This document shows, piece by piece, positions 22,809-31,337 of a stretch of DNA of 49,237 nt. The translations under genes and the position numbers were made by a program. The notes under the pieces are model-generated. The model saw only the letters and a list, made by a program, of their open reading frames with translations, was not told the DNA's origin and did no database searches. The stretch spans positions 1-49,237 of the forward strand of contig NZ_LMUK01000016.1 of assembly GCF_009766005.1 (NCBI RefSeq). Reading direction: 5' to 3'. Source of the DNA: Bradyrhizobium sp. S69 (GTDB lineage Bacteria > Pseudomonadota > Alphaproteobacteria > Rhizobiales > Xanthobacteraceae). The first letter of the stretch is position 1, and the number at the start of each line of letters is the position of its first letter.

Positions 22809-23699
22809 ATGCGACTGATTCTTCTGGGGCCACCGGGCGCCGGCAAGGGGACACAGGCTCAACGGCTGGTGCAGAAATACGCCATCGTGCAGCTTTCGAC
22901 CGGCGAAATGCTGCGCGCGGCGGTCGCCGCCGAGACCCCGATCGGCCTTCAGGCCAAGGACATCATGGCGAACGGCTCGCTGGTGCCGGATGAAATCGTG
23001 GTCGGGATTATTTCCGACCGTCTCGATCAGCCGGACATGAAGAACGGTTTTATTCTCGACGGTTTTCCGCGCACCGTGCCGCAGGCCGAGGCGCTCGACG
23101 AACTACTCAAGAAAAAGCACATCAAGCTCGACGCCGTGGTCGAATTGCGCGTCAACGAAAGCGCGCTGCTCAGCCGGGTCGAGACGCGGGTGGCCGAGAT
23201 GCGGGCGCGGGGCGAGGACGTGCGAATCGACGACACGCCCGAAGTGCTGTCGAAGCGGCTGGCGAGCTACCGCGCGCTGACCGAGCCGCTGATTCACTAT
23301 TACTCCGAACGGCGCAAGCTTTTGACGGTCGACGGCATGATGACGATCGAGCACGTCACCCGGGAGATCAACCGGATTCTCGGCGCGATCGGGGCGGTCG
23401 ACGAGGCCAAGGCGGCGAAAAAGACCGCCAAAAATACCGCCAAGAAGGCTTCCGGCAAGGTGTCCGCGGCGGCCGGCAAGCCGGCCAAGAAGGGCGCCAA
23501 AGTGGCCAAAAAGGCCACCGTAGCTGCCAAGACGGCGTCCAAAGGACCCAAGAAGGGGTCCAAAAAGACCTCTGCCAAGGCGACCCCAAAGGCCGCCAAG
23601 AAGGCTACCAGGCAGGCCACCAAGGGTTCCAAGGGCAGGGCAGCTGCCAAGGGTACAAAAGTCGCCAAAAAGGTCACGAAAAAGCGAGCTAAAGCATAG
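22809..23699 (+). CDS. adk: Adenylate kinase with a histone H1-like Lys/Ala-rich C-terminal tail
   Basis: 296 residues, about 100 more than usual. Residues 1-192 form the complete enzyme (ATP + AMP to 2 ADP): P-loop [10 protein letters not shown] at 7-16, AMP-binding [15 protein letters not shown], and a short LID without zinc cysteines. From residue 199 to the end the sequence is almost only Lys, Ala, Thr, Ser and Gly; I count 32 Lys among 98 residues and one acidic residue. The composition is like histone H1 or bacterial AlgP/HU tails, so nucleic-acid or polyanion binding is a reasonable inference. The frame is continuous, with no sign of a frameshift. The gene sits between secY and rpsM. 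Confidence 0.96.
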   Translation: MRLILLGPPGAGKGTQAQRLVQKYAIVQLSTGEMLRAAVAAETPIGLQAKDIMANGSLVPDEIVVGIISDRLDQPDMKNGFILDGFPRTVPQAEALDELLKKKHIKLDAVVELRVNESALLSRVETRVAEMRARGEDVRIDDTPEVLSKRLASYRALTEPLIHYYSERRKLLTVDGMMTIEHVTREINRILGAIGAVDEAKAAKKTAKNTAKKASGKVSAAAGKPAKKGAKVAKKATVAAKTASKGPKKGSKKTSAKATPKAAKKATRQATKGSKGRAAAKGTKVAKKVTKKRAKA

Positions 23700-23705
23700 G
23701 AACGG

Positions 23706-23733
23706 TTGACGAAACCAAGTTGAATCCTTTAAT
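23706..23733 (+). promoter_or_regulatory. Candidate sigma-70 promoter upstream of rpsM
   Basis: TTGACG (23706-23711) is followed after 16 bp by TTTAAT (23728-23733), each matching the consensus at five of six positions. It lies just after the adk stop and about 150 bp before rpsM, so it could drive the alpha operon separately from secY-adk. Confidence 0.45.
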
Positions 23734-23881
23734 AAGCCCCATCCAAGTCGGATAAATCCTGACGATGCCGGGCCCCAAGTAACCCGAGGGGAAGGGCGTC
23801 GTGTTCGCGTTTGCGGACACTTGCCCGAAATAACTTACAAATCAGCCGGTCCATACGGGATCGGCAACAGGAGAGAACTCC

Positions 23882-24250
23882 GTGGCCCGTATCGCCGGCG
23901 TGAATATCCCGACCAACAAGCGCGTCCTGATCGCGCTTCAGTACATCCATGGCATCGGCCAGAAGAACGCGGCCGAAATCATCGAGAAGGTGAAGATTCC
24001 CGAAGACCGCCGTGTGTCGCAGCTCAGCGACCAGGAGGTCCTGCAGATCCGTGAAGTGATCGATCGCGACTATCTCGTCGAGGGCGATCTGCGGCGCGAG
24101 ACCGGCATGAACATCAAGCGTCTAATGGACCTCGGCTGCTATCGCGGCCTGCGCCATCGTCGCGGATTGCCGGTGCGCGGTCAGCGCACCCACACCAATG
24201 CGCGCACGCGCAAGGGTCCGGCCAAGTCGATCGCCGGCAAGAAGAAGTAA
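23882..24250 (+). CDS. rpsM: 30S ribosomal protein S13
   Basis: 122 residues. S13 lies in the head of the small subunit and forms bridges with L5 and contacts the P-site tRNA. The start codon is GTG (encoding the Met of [15 protein letters not shown]), preceded by AGGAGA. The helix-two-turns-helix region and the basic C-terminus [18 protein letters not shown] are intact. It is the first gene of the alpha operon and may have its own promoter. Confidence 0.98.
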   Translation: MARIAGVNIPTNKRVLIALQYIHGIGQKNAAEIIEKVKIPEDRRVSQLSDQEVLQIREVIDRDYLVEGDLRRETGMNIKRLMDLGCYRGLRHRRGLPVRGQRTHTNARTRKGPAKSIAGKKK

Positions 24251-24254
24251 ATTT

Positions 24255-24306
24255 AGCGAATCGCTGACGGGGAGTAGCGAATGGTTCCATTCGCTACTCA
24301 CCATTG
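24255..24306. repeat. Palindromic GCGAATGG-type element between rpsM and rpsK
   Basis: A perfect 13-bp inverted repeat (24272-24284 with 24287-24299) has only two bases between the arms. It shares the words GAGTAGCGAATGG and CCATTCGCTACTC with the elements after tuf and rpoA. No T-tract follows. Confidence 0.85.
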
Positions 24307-24367
24307 GCGTTTTAGGTGTAGCCGCTGGCACTACGGCGGCGTTTGATATCGCAAGAAAGGTTTTGCA

Positions 24368-24757
24368 ATGGGCAAGGATGCCACCCGCGTACGCCGTCGT
24401 GAACGCAAGAACATCGCTTCGGGAATCGCGCACGTAAATTCGTCGTTCAACAACACCACCATCACCATCACCGACGCGCAGGGCAACACCATTGCCTGGT
24501 CGTCAGCGGGCACGATGGGCTTCAAGGGTTCGCGCAAGTCGACCCCTTATGCCGCGCAGGTCGCGGCGGAAGACGTCTCCAAGAAGGCGCAGGAACACGG
24601 CATGCGCACGCTGGAGGTCGAAGTTGCAGGTCCGGGTTCGGGCCGTGAATCGGCGCTTCGTGCGCTGCAGGCCGCGGGCTTCACCGTCACATCGATTCGC
24701 GACGTGACCACGATCCCGCACAATGGTTGCCGTCCGCGCAAGCGCCGGCGCGTTTGA
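24368..24757 (+). CDS. rpsK: 30S ribosomal protein S11
   Basis: 129 residues. S11 is on the platform of the small subunit, next to the 3' end of 16S r[23 protein letters not shown] and [19 protein letters not shown] are diagnostic, as is the C-terminal [12 protein letters not shown]. The gap from rpsM carries a palindromic repeat; rpoA follows after 106 bp. Confidence 0.98.
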   Translation: MGKDATRVRRRERKNIASGIAHVNSSFNNTTITITDAQGNTIAWSSAGTMGFKGSRKSTPYAAQVAAEDVSKKAQEHGMRTLEVEVAGPGSGRESALRALQAAGFTVTSIRDVTTIPHNGCRPRKRRRV

Positions 24758-24863
24758 TTCAAGGCCGCGGGCGGCACGTCTGCCTGCGATGGTTTTATAT
24801 TTTGTTAGCCGCGGACTGATCCGCGATCTCCAACGCCAGTCGTCTTGATAGCTGGCCGCATGG

Positions 24864-25892
24864 GTGCAAACAGTGACGATCCAGAAAAATTGGCAAGAAC
24901 TTATTCGGCCGAACAAGCTCCAGGTTACTCCGGGCACCGACGCGAACCGTTTCGCGACCTTGATCGCTGAGCCGCTCGAGCGCGGTTTCGGCCAGACCCT
25001 CGGCAACGCGCTGCGCCGCATCCTGTTGTCCTCGTTGCAGGGCGCCGCGGTGCAGTCGGTGCATATCGACGGCGTGCTGCACGAGTTCTCCTCGATCGCG
25101 GGCGTTCGCGAGGACGTCACCGACATCGTGCTGAACATCAAGGACATCGCGATCAAGATGCAGGGCGAAGGCCCCAAGCGCATGGTCGTGAAGAAGCAGG
25201 GCCCGGGCACCGTCACGGCCGGCGACATCCAGACCGTCGGCGATGTCGTGGTGCTCAATCCTGACCTTCCGATCTGCACCCTCGACGAGGGCGCCGAAAT
25301 CCGCATGGAATTCACCGTGGCTTCCGGCAAGGGCTATGTCGCCGCCGAGCGCAACCGTCCCGAGGACGCGCCGATCGGCCTGATCCCGGTCGACAGCCTG
25401 TTCTCCCCGGTGCGCAAGGTCTCGTACAAGGTCGAGAACACCCGCGAGGGCCAGATCCTCGATTACGACAAGCTGACGATGACGATCGAAACCAACGGCG
25501 CGATCTCGCCGGATGACGCGGTGGCCTATGCCGCGCGCATCTTGCAGGATCAGCTCAACGTGTTCGTCAATTTCGAAGAGCCGCGCAAGGAAGTGGCGCA
25601 GGAGATCATCCCCGATCTCGCCTTCAACCCGGCGTTCCTCAAGAAGGTCGACGAGCTCGAATTGTCGGTGCGTTCGGCAAACTGCTTGAAGAACGACAAC
25701 ATCGTCTATATCGGCGACCTCGTGCAGAAGTCGGAAGCGGAAATGCTCCGTACCCCGAACTTCGGCCGCAAGTCGCTGAACGAGATCAAGGAAGTGCTGG
25801 CCCAGATGGGTCTGCATCTCGGCATGGAAGTGCCGGGCTGGCCGCCGGAGAATATCGACGAACTGGCCAAGCGCTTCGAGGATCATTACTGA
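24864..25892 (+). CDS. rpoA: DNA-directed RNA polymerase subunit alpha
   Basis: 342 residues from the GTG at 24864, or 339 from the GTG at 24873, which would give VTIQKNW and has GGTG seven bases upstream; the start is not certain. The N-terminal domain ([19 protein letters not shown]) dimerises and seeds polymerase assembly. After a flexible linker, the C-terminal domain ([18 protein letters not shown] to [12 protein letters not shown]) binds UP elements and activators; the Arg of VRSAN matches the DNA-contacting Arg265 of E. coli. A palindromic repeat follows the stop. Confidence 0.97.
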   Translation: MQTVTIQKNWQELIRPNKLQVTPGTDANRFATLIAEPLERGFGQTLGNALRRILLSSLQGAAVQSVHIDGVLHEFSSIAGVREDVTDIVLNIKDIAIKMQGEGPKRMVVKKQGPGTVTAGDIQTVGDVVVLNPDLPICTLDEGAEIRMEFTVASGKGYVAAERNRPEDAPIGLIPVDSLFSPVRKVSYKVENTREGQILDYDKLTMTIETNGAISPDDAVAYAARILQDQLNVFVNFEEPRKEVAQEIIPDLAFNPAFLKKVDELELSVRSANCLKNDNIVYIGDLVQKSEAEMLRTPNFGRKSLNEIKEVLAQMGLHLGMEVPGWPPENIDELAKRFEDHY

Positions 25893-25951
25893 GCGAATAG
25901 GGAGTAGCGAATAGCGAATGGAAAACCACTCGCTATTCACCATTCGCTACT
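25892..25951. repeat. Palindromic GCGAATGG-type element between rpoA and rplQ
   Basis: Inverted arms GTAGCGAAT (25904-25912) with ATTCGCTAC (25942-25950), and GAATAGCG with CGCTATTC inside. It begins in the rpoA stop codon and shares its vocabulary with the elements after tuf and rpsM. Confidence 0.8.
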
Positions 25952-26036
25952 GGCCATCTTGGGCGAACGCAGGCAGCCCACCTGAGAACATGTCCGACGA
26001 ACCGTCGCGACCAACTTCAATTCAAGGAATAGACCA

Positions 26037-26453
26037 ATGCGTCACGGCAAGGTTCATCGCAAACTCAACCGCACCGCCGAGCATCGCCGCGCGATGTTCG
26101 CCAACATGTGCGCGGCGCTGATCAAGCACGAGCAGATCGTCACCACGCTGCCGAAGGCCAAGGAATTGCGCCCGATCGTGGAGAAGCTGGTGACGCTCGG
26201 CAAGAAGGGCGGTCTTTCGATGCGCCGCCAGGCGATCAGCGAAATGCGCGACCTCGACCAGGTCAAGAAACTGTTCGGCGTTCTCGCCCCCCGCTACGCG
26301 GATCGCCAGGGCGGCTACACCCGCATTATCAAGGCGGGCTTCCGCTACGGCGACAACGCGCCGATGGCGGTGATCGAGTTCGTCGACCGTGACGTCGATG
26401 CCAAGGGCAAGGATTCCGGCCCGGTGCAGGACAAGCCCGCGGAAGCAGCGTAA
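26037..26453 (+). CDS. rplQ: 50S ribosomal protein L17
   Basis: 138 residues. L17 lies near the exit of the peptide tunnel. [20 protein letters not shown] is the universal start, with AAGGA upstream. The segment [20 protein letters not shown] is intact, and a short Glu/Pro/Lys-rich C-terminal extension follows, as in other alphaproteobacteria. It is the last gene of the cluster and is followed by a strong terminator. Confidence 0.98.
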   Translation: MRHGKVHRKLNRTAEHRRAMFANMCAALIKHEQIVTTLPKAKELRPIVEKLVTLGKKGGLSMRRQAISEMRDLDQVKKLFGVLAPRYADRQGGYTRIIKAGFRYGDNAPMAVIEFVDRDVDAKGKDSGPVQDKPAEAA

Positions 26454-26478
26454 CTTTCGTCACATCAGGTTTCGAAAG

Positions 26479-26503
26479 CGGCGCCTCCGGGCGCCGTTTT
26501 TTT
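26479..26503 (+). terminator. Intrinsic terminator of the ribosomal protein cluster
   Basis: A 7-bp G+C-rich stem (26479-26485 with 26490-26496) and a 4-nt loop are followed by seven consecutive T. It lies 26 bp after the rplQ stop. Confidence 0.93.
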
Positions 26504-26588
26504 GTTAGGCATCACTCGGCGGTGAGGGCCGATTGCGGTTGCCCGGTCCGCACCCGATATCCAGCGTAGCAACGTTGGAGAACTCAAC

Positions 26589-27383
26589 ATGAAAATCGAT
26601 CTTTCGGGCAAGACGGCGCTGGTGACGGGCTCGACCGCCGGCATCGGCCACGCCATCGCCAGAGGGCTGGCGGCGGCCGGCGCTGACGTCGTGATCAACG
26701 GTCGAACCAAGGCCAAGGTCGATGCAGCCGTGGTCTCGATCGTCAGGGCGGTGGCGAATGCGAAAGTCCGCGGTGTCGCCGCCGACGTTTCGACCGCTGC
26801 CGGATGCGAGGCGCTGATCGCGGCACTGCCGCAGGCCGACATCCTGATCAACAATGCCGGAATCTTCGAGCCGAAGCCGTTCGCGGATATTCCCGACGAG
26901 GACTGGAGCCGCTTCTTCGAAACCAATGTGATGTCCGGCGTGCGGCTGTCGCGGGCCTATTTGCCTGACATGCTGAAGCGCAACTGGGGCCGTATCGTTT
27001 TTATCTCCTCGGAATCCGCACTGAACATCCCGACGGAGATGATCCACTACGGCACCACCAAGACCGCGCAGCTCGCGGTGTCGCGCGGCCTTGCCGAGAT
27101 GACCCGCGGCACCGCCGTCACCGTCAATTCGGTATTGCCGGGGCCGACGATGTCGGAGGGCGTCGAGGTTTTTGTCAAGGATCTGGCCAAGGCCAACGGC
27201 CTGTCGGTCGAGGAGGCCGCGTCGAACTTCGTGAAGACGTTCCGCCCGACCTCGTTGCTGCAACGCTTTGCCAGCGTCGAGGAGGTCGCCAACATGGTGG
27301 TCTACGTCGCCTCGAAAGAAGCCTCCGCCACCAATGGCGCAGCCCTGCGCGTCGAAGGCGGCATCGTCCAGACCATCGCGTGA
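26589..27383 (+). CDS. SDR family NAD(P)-dependent oxidoreductase
   Basis: 264 residues, a classical short-chain dehydrogenase/reductase. The cofactor motif TGSTAGIG is at 13-20, NNAG follows in the middle, and the catalytic residues are Ser141, Tyr154 and Lys158 with the normal spacing. The substrate cannot be told from sequence. The Arg of INGRTK after the second strand suggests NADP(H) preference, an inference. It begins after the ribosomal terminator with its own untranslated leader. A dispersed repeat follows the stop codon. Confidence 0.92.
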   Translation: MKIDLSGKTALVTGSTAGIGHAIARGLAAAGADVVINGRTKAKVDAAVVSIVRAVANAKVRGVAADVSTAAGCEALIAALPQADILINNAGIFEPKPFADIPDEDWSRFFETNVMSGVRLSRAYLPDMLKRNWGRIVFISSESALNIPTEMIHYGTTKTAQLAVSRGLAEMTRGTAVTVNSVLPGPTMSEGVEVFVKDLAKANGLSVEEAASNFVKTFRPTSLLQRFASVEEVANMVVYVASKEASATNGAALRVEGGIVQTIA

Positions 27384-27395
27384 GGCGTGGAGCGG

Positions 27396-27467
27396 GTAGC
27401 CCGGATGAGCGAAGCGATATCCGGGGATTCGGCGTTTCCCGCATATCGCTACGCTCATGCGGCCTAC
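27396..27467. repeat. Dispersed GTAGCCCGGATGAGCG repeat, copy 1
   Basis: The left end GTAGCCCGGATGAGCGAAGC and the right end CGCTCATGCGGCCTAC are imperfect inverted repeats of each other. A second copy lies at 44256-44348. Here it occupies the space between two convergent genes. Confidence 0.85.
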
Positions 27468-27543
27468 GGCTCCGGCACATCCTTCGAGAAGCGCGCCCTT
27501 GCGCGCGTCTCGAACCATGGCGCCGCTGTACGCGTCTTAACCT

Positions 27544-28557
27544 CTACCACCCCTCCAGCACGATCTTGCCGCGCGATTGGCCGCTTTCCAACAGCGCATG
27601 CGCGCGCTTGAGATTGGCGGCGTTGATCGTCCCGAACGTCTGGTCGAGCGTGGTGCGCAGCACGCCCTTGTCGATGAGGTCGGCGACATCGTTCAGAAGG
27701 TTGTGCTGGCCGATCATGTCGGGTGTCTGGAACGAGGAGCGGGTGAACATCGATTCCCAGTGAACCGAGATCGCCTTGCCCTTGAAGACGCTGACATTGA
27801 ATTCCGCGGGATCGTCGATCAGGCCGAATTTTCCTTGCGGCGCCATCACATCGGCAATCGCCTTGTAGTGCTGCTCGGTAAACGTGAGACTCGCGACCAG
27901 CGCCACCGGCGGTACTTTCAATTTCTCGATCTGCTCTTTGATGGGCTTGTTGTGATCGATCACCGCATGGGCGCCGAGATCGAGGCACCATTGTTGCGAT
28001 TCCGGCCGGGTCGCGGTGGCGACCACGGTCAGGCCGGTGAGGCGGCGGGCGAGCTGGATCAGGATCGAGCCGACCCCGCCGGCGCCACCGGTGATCAGTA
28101 GCGTGCGCGGATCGACACTCTTGCCCGGCACGGCGCCGAGCCGGTCGAACAGCAATTCCCAGGCGGTGATCGAGGTCAGCGGCAATGCCGCGGCCTGCGC
28201 GAAGGTCAGGCTTTTCGGCTTGCGGCCGACGATGCGCTCGTCGACCAGGTGAAATTCCGAATTGGTGCCCTGACGCTGGATCGAGCCGGCATAGAAAACC
28301 TCGTCGCCCACCTTGAACAAGCTCACGTCGGGGCCGACCGCATCGACGATCCCGGCAGCGTCATAGCCGAGGATCTTGGTTTCGCCTTCCGGCGGGGCGG
28401 CGCGCTTGCGCACCTTGTAATCGACCGGGTTGGCCGAGATCGCTTTCACCGCGACGCGGATGTCGCGGCCTTTCGGCTCCGGTTTCGGGGCCTCGAAATC
28501 GATCAGCGCTTCGGCGGCGTCGAGAGGAAGCGATTTTTTGTAACCGACGGCTTTCAT
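27544..28557 (-). CDS. MDR-family NADPH-dependent oxidoreductase (quinone oxidoreductase-like)
   Basis: 337 residues from the ATG at 28557, which has GGAG nine bases upstream; a second ATG two codons earlier (28563) is only three bases from it. It is a medium-chain dehydrogenase/reductase: an N-terminal GroES-like domain (VDYKVRKR, GYDAAGIVDAVG) and a Rossmann domain with GGAGGVGS. The structural and catalytic zinc ligands of alcohol dehydrogenases are not evident, so it is probably a zinc-independent enone or quinone reductase. It is divergent from an HxlR regulator, a pairing known for the quinone-responsive YodB and QorR systems. Confidence 0.9.
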   Translation of the reverse strand: MKAVGYKKSLPLDAAEALIDFEAPKPEPKGRDIRVAVKAISANPVDYKVRKRAAPPEGETKILGYDAAGIVDAVGPDVSLFKVGDEVFYAGSIQRQGTNSEFHLVDERIVGRKPKSLTFAQAAALPLTSITAWELLFDRLGAVPGKSVDPRTLLITGGAGGVGSILIQLARRLTGLTVVATATRPESQQWCLDLGAHAVIDHNKPIKEQIEKLKVPPVALVASLTFTEQHYKAIADVMAPQGKFGLIDDPAEFNVSVFKGKAISVHWESMFTRSSFQTPDMIGQHNLLNDVADLIDKGVLRTTLDQTFGTINAANLKRAHALLESGQSRGKIVLEGW

Positions 28558-28574
28558 GTTCATGGTCTCCAGCT

Positions 28575-28675
28575 CTGAGAACGTTCTCCGCCTAACTGTC
28601 GCGCTGGCGCGTATTTGGCAAGTACTGTATATTTGGGGATATAGTCCCTGTTTGGATACTAATGGAAAAAGCCCC
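28575..28675. promoter_or_regulatory. Divergent control region between the MDR gene and the HxlR regulator
   Basis: An AT-rich stretch (about 28612-28660) in otherwise GC-rich DNA contains an imperfect palindrome centred near 28641 (GGGATATAGTCCC) and TATAGT and GTATAT words that could be -10 hexamers on either strand. It is the likely operator for the regulator. Exact promoters are not resolved. Confidence 0.4.
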
Positions 28676-29053
28676 ATGAAACGGCGAAATTTCGCGCATC
28701 GGCCCGGCTGCGCGGTCGAAGTGACGCTCGATCTGATCGATGGCAAGTGGAAAGGCGTCATCCTGTTCCACCTGCAAGGCGGGACGCAGCGGTTCGGTGA
28801 ATTGCGCAAGCGGATGCCCGGCATCACCCAGCGCATGCTGACAAAGCAGCTTCGCGCGCTGGAGGACGACGATCTGGTCATCCGCAAGGTCTATGCCGAG
28901 GTGCCGCCGCGGGTCGAATACCGGCTGTCCGAGATCGGCGAAAGCCTGCGCCCGGTGATCGATACGCTGCGCGCCTGGGGCGAAAGCCATCGGGCCAATT
29001 TATCGTGCGCGCCGGAGCCGGAAATCATCACAGCGCCGCATCGCGCGGCCTGA
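28676..29053 (+). CDS. HxlR family winged-helix transcriptional regulator
   Basis: 125 residues from the ATG at 28676. The segment VTLDLIDGKWKGVILFHL and GITQRMLTKQLRALEDDDLV are the conserved HxlR wing-helix signatures, and RVEYRLSEIGESLRPVI is the standard C-terminal part. A single Cys12, in HRPGCAVE, sits where YodB, HypR and QorR carry their redox-sensing cysteine. The divergent oxidoreductase is the likely target: oxidation or a quinone adduct at Cys12 would relieve repression. That is inference from family and position. Confidence 0.9.
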   Translation: MKRRNFAHRPGCAVEVTLDLIDGKWKGVILFHLQGGTQRFGELRKRMPGITQRMLTKQLRALEDDDLVIRKVYAEVPPRVEYRLSEIGESLRPVIDTLRAWGESHRANLSCAPEPEIITAPHRAA

Positions 29054-29200
29054 TGTGCGCTGTTCCGCAGGCTTTGCCGCAGCCCGCGCTGATCGCTGCC
29101 GTGAAACATCTGCTGGCGCCGGCGCAACCGCGATAGCGAACCCTCAATCCCGATCCGCTGCTATTGGCTTGGATCAGCTCGCGACAGAGATCGCGAGAAC

Positions 29201-29234
29201 CTTGGATCGCGACAACTTGGATCGCGACAACTTG
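29201..29234. repeat. Short tandem repeat, 15-bp unit
   Basis: Two identical 15-bp units (CTTGGATCGCGACAA) at 29201-29215 and 29216-29230 are followed by the start of a third; related words lie upstream from 29168. It is in the 290-bp gap before the small secreted protein gene, in which nothing else was recognised. Confidence 0.8.
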
Positions 29235-29343
29235 CCACGCCGCCACACATTTTGCGTGATCGGGAATATCCAGGCGCGGATCTCAGTCTTCCTTTTTGAG
29301 ACAAGCGCCTCCGCCAATGGAGGCCTAATCAAGGAAGCGAACA

Positions 29344-29625
29344 ATGAAGATTACACATCTTCTGACGGCGCTGCTGCTCGTATCGACTTTCGCGACCCAA
29401 GCAAGCGCTCATACGCCAGCCTACAAAACCAGCCATCACGCGTATCTCAGAACCCATAGCCTGAACCGGGGTATGCCGCCGGCCATTCAAAGAAGGCCTA
29501 CTGCGCAGTACCAGAGCCCGCCGGCAGCGCCGAAGGATGACTGGCCCGCCAACATGATTCTCGACAGCTTCCGGTTCCATGAGGTGTCGAGTGCCGGAAA
29601 AATGGCGGCATCTTACGTCATTTGA
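29344..29625 (+). CDS. Small secreted protein of unknown function
   Basis: 93 residues. A Sec signal peptide is clear: MKITHLLTALLLV followed by a cleavage site after Ala22 (ASA). The mature part of about 71 residues is His/Tyr/Pro-rich at first (TPAYKTSHHAYLRTHS) with no cysteine and no family I recognise. AAGGAA precedes the ATG by eight bases and a strong hairpin follows, so this is a monocistronic unit that is probably real. A frame that starts at 29055 overlaps it and has no support. Confidence 0.72.
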   Translation: MKITHLLTALLLVSTFATQASAHTPAYKTSHHAYLRTHSLNRGMPPAIQRRPTAQYQSPPAAPKDDWPANMILDSFRFHEVSSAGKMAASYVI

Positions 29626-29630
29626 CGACT

Positions 29631-29660
29631 GGGAGCAGCCGAGGCTGCTCCCGTCTGTTT
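29631..29660 (+). terminator. Intrinsic terminator after the small secreted protein
   Basis: A perfect 10-bp stem (29631-29640 with 29643-29652) with a 2-nt minimal loop is followed by GTCTGTTT. It starts six bases after the stop codon. Confidence 0.8.
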
Positions 29661-29705
29661 GGGTCAATCGCTCAACACGTCAATCCGGTTGAGCAGAACG
29701 CCACT

Positions 29706-31337
29706 TCAGAACGCAACTTGCGTCCGCATCGCGAACGCGTTGAACTTCGAGCCGGCATCGCCCGCATTGGTCGCGCTGATCTGCTTGGCGACATCGCCAT
29801 GCAGATAGTCGAACATGAAGCGGACGTTGCCGTTGACGTACCAGTTCAGCGCCGCCGTGTAGACGGTCTGCCGCCCGCCAGCGACGCCGTTCGCGGTGGC
29901 GAGCTGATCGTTGAGGTTCATCGTGCTGACTCGACCTGCGATTTCCCACGCGCCCCAGCCATTTTCCGTCAGCGACAACGGATTGGCCGGCACGATGCCG
30001 CCATACGACGCGGCGGCCGGGTTGTACTTGCGGGTTTCGCCAGTCAGCGCATAGGCCACCTCCGCATAGCCGCCGTCGAATTTCACGCTCGACAACGGAA
30101 CGATGTTGTTGCCGCGATCGACATTGTACCAGAAGTATTCGCCCTGAGCGAACAACGGGCCATAGGTTCCCGCCACTTCGCCGCTATAGACCTGCGCACC
30201 GGACACGCCCGCGAGCGCGCCGGTCGAAATCAGCGAGGTCGGATCGATGCGCAATTCCGGACGATCGCTCAGCGTCAGTGTTTGCGTGCCGGTGATCTCG
30301 TCACGCGGCGCCTTGATCAGCCACTCGCCTTCACCGCCGAGATGGAACGAGTAGCCGTTGCCGCTAACGAGCTGTCCGGCGGCGCGGGCGAATGCGCCGA
30401 CTTGCTCCGTTGTACCATTGGGATTGAGGCTTGAGGCGGAGTGGATGGCGCCGGTGGCCGGTCCCGTCACATAGGCGCCGGCCCAGAACCTGTCATCGTA
30501 CCAGCGTGCGCCGGCGGTGGAGCGGAAGTCGCCGGCCGCGATGTTTTGCGCGATGATGCCGGACGACGCGCGCTCCATGAACGGTATCTCGTTCGAACTG
30601 GAGGCTTCATCGAGCGTGTAGGGCAGGTCCATGATACCGCCTTCGATCGCGAGCTTGCCGCCGAAGGGTTTGAAGCCGGTGTAGCTCAGATAGGCGTTCT
30701 CAACTCCGGAGACGGCGCCGCCGGGAAGGAAGCCGACGCTGGTGCCGCCGACGCCCGGGGCCGCACCAGTGCTTGCGGTACTTGCAAAACCGTCCGAGGA
30801 GCCGCCGAAATCGTAGATCAGGGCGTAGTTCCAGTCGCCGAAGAATTTGCCGAGCACGCCGATCCGCGCGCGACGCAGGTTTTCGCCATCGTCGAGCTTC
30901 TGCGGTGAGGTCGCCGAGCTGTTGGGGTGGTAGTCGTAGCCGCCGACATCGAAATGAATACGGCTGGTGATGGCAATGCAGCTTTGATTGTCTGCGGTGC
31001 AGATGGTCGGCCGGTTGTTCGGCATCGTCACGACGACCCCGGACGTCGCGACCGGACCCTTGACAGGATAGGCCGCGTTGGCGCTGGCGAGGTCGACCGT
31101 CCTGACGTCGGCTTTTGCTTTGGCGTCGACCTTCGCGTTGGCGTTCGCCGCGGCGGTCGTGTTTGCCGTGGTTTGCGCCTGCAACTTGTCGAGCTTCTGC
31201 TCCATCAATTTAAGTTGCTGTTTCAACAGCGCGATTTCGGCATCCGGTCCGCCGGCTGACTGCGCCTCGGCGCGTGATGTTATTGCGATGCCAACTAAAC
31301 AAATCGCCGTAGCCACCATCCACTTTGCTCTAGACAT
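29706..31337 (-). CDS. Outer-membrane porin, phosphate-selective OprO/OprP-like
   Basis: 543 residues. A signal peptide (MSRAKWMVATAICLVGIAI, cleavage after AEA near residue 25) is followed by a coiled-coil segment (EIALLKQQLKLMEQKLDKLQ), an Ala/Asn/Lys-rich linker and a long beta-strand-rich C-terminal barrel ending in aromatic-plus-Phe style (MRTQVAF), typical of outer-membrane proteins. ENLRRARIGVLGKFFGDWNY is the family signature of phosphate-selective porins O and P. The start at 31337 is chosen because the signal peptide begins there; the frame runs further upstream without support. Real selectivity is unknown. No pho box was identified. Confidence 0.9.
   Translation of the reverse strand: MSRAKWMVATAICLVGIAITSRAEAQSAGGPDAEIALLKQQLKLMEQKLDKLQAQTTANTTAAANANAKVDAKAKADVRTVDLASANAAYPVKGPVATSGVVVTMPNNRPTICTADNQSCIAITSRIHFDVGGYDYHPNSSATSPQKLDDGENLRRARIGVLGKFFGDWNYALIYDFGGSSDGFASTASTGAAPGVGGTSVGFLPGGAVSGVENAYLSYTGFKPFGGKLAIEGGIMDLPYTLDEASSSNEIPFMERASSGIIAQNIAAGDFRSTAGARWYDDRFWAGAYVTGPATGAIHSASSLNPNGTTEQVGAFARAAGQLVSGNGYSFHLGGEGEWLIKAPRDEITGTQTLTLSDRPELRIDPTSLISTGALAGVSGAQVYSGEVAGTYGPLFAQGEYFWYNVDRGNNIVPLSSVKFDGGYAEVAYALTGETRKYNPAAASYGGIVPANPLSLTENGWGAWEIAGRVSTMNLNDQLATANGVAGGRQTVYTAALNWYVNGNVRFMFDYLHGDVAKQISATNAGDAGSKFNAFAMRTQVAF

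Noticed and set aside
22728..23881. Expected rpmJ or infA near secY, adk and rpsM
   Set aside because: No frame matching either was found; in alphaproteobacteria these genes are commonly elsewhere, so absence here is not remarkable.
29185..29235. Short direct repeats considered as a CRISPR array
   Set aside because: The units are only 15 bp and directly adjacent, with no spacers.
29055..29459. A 134-codon frame overlapping the small secreted protein
   Set aside because: No ribosome binding site, passes through tandem repeats, and conflicts with the frame that has a signal peptide and terminator.
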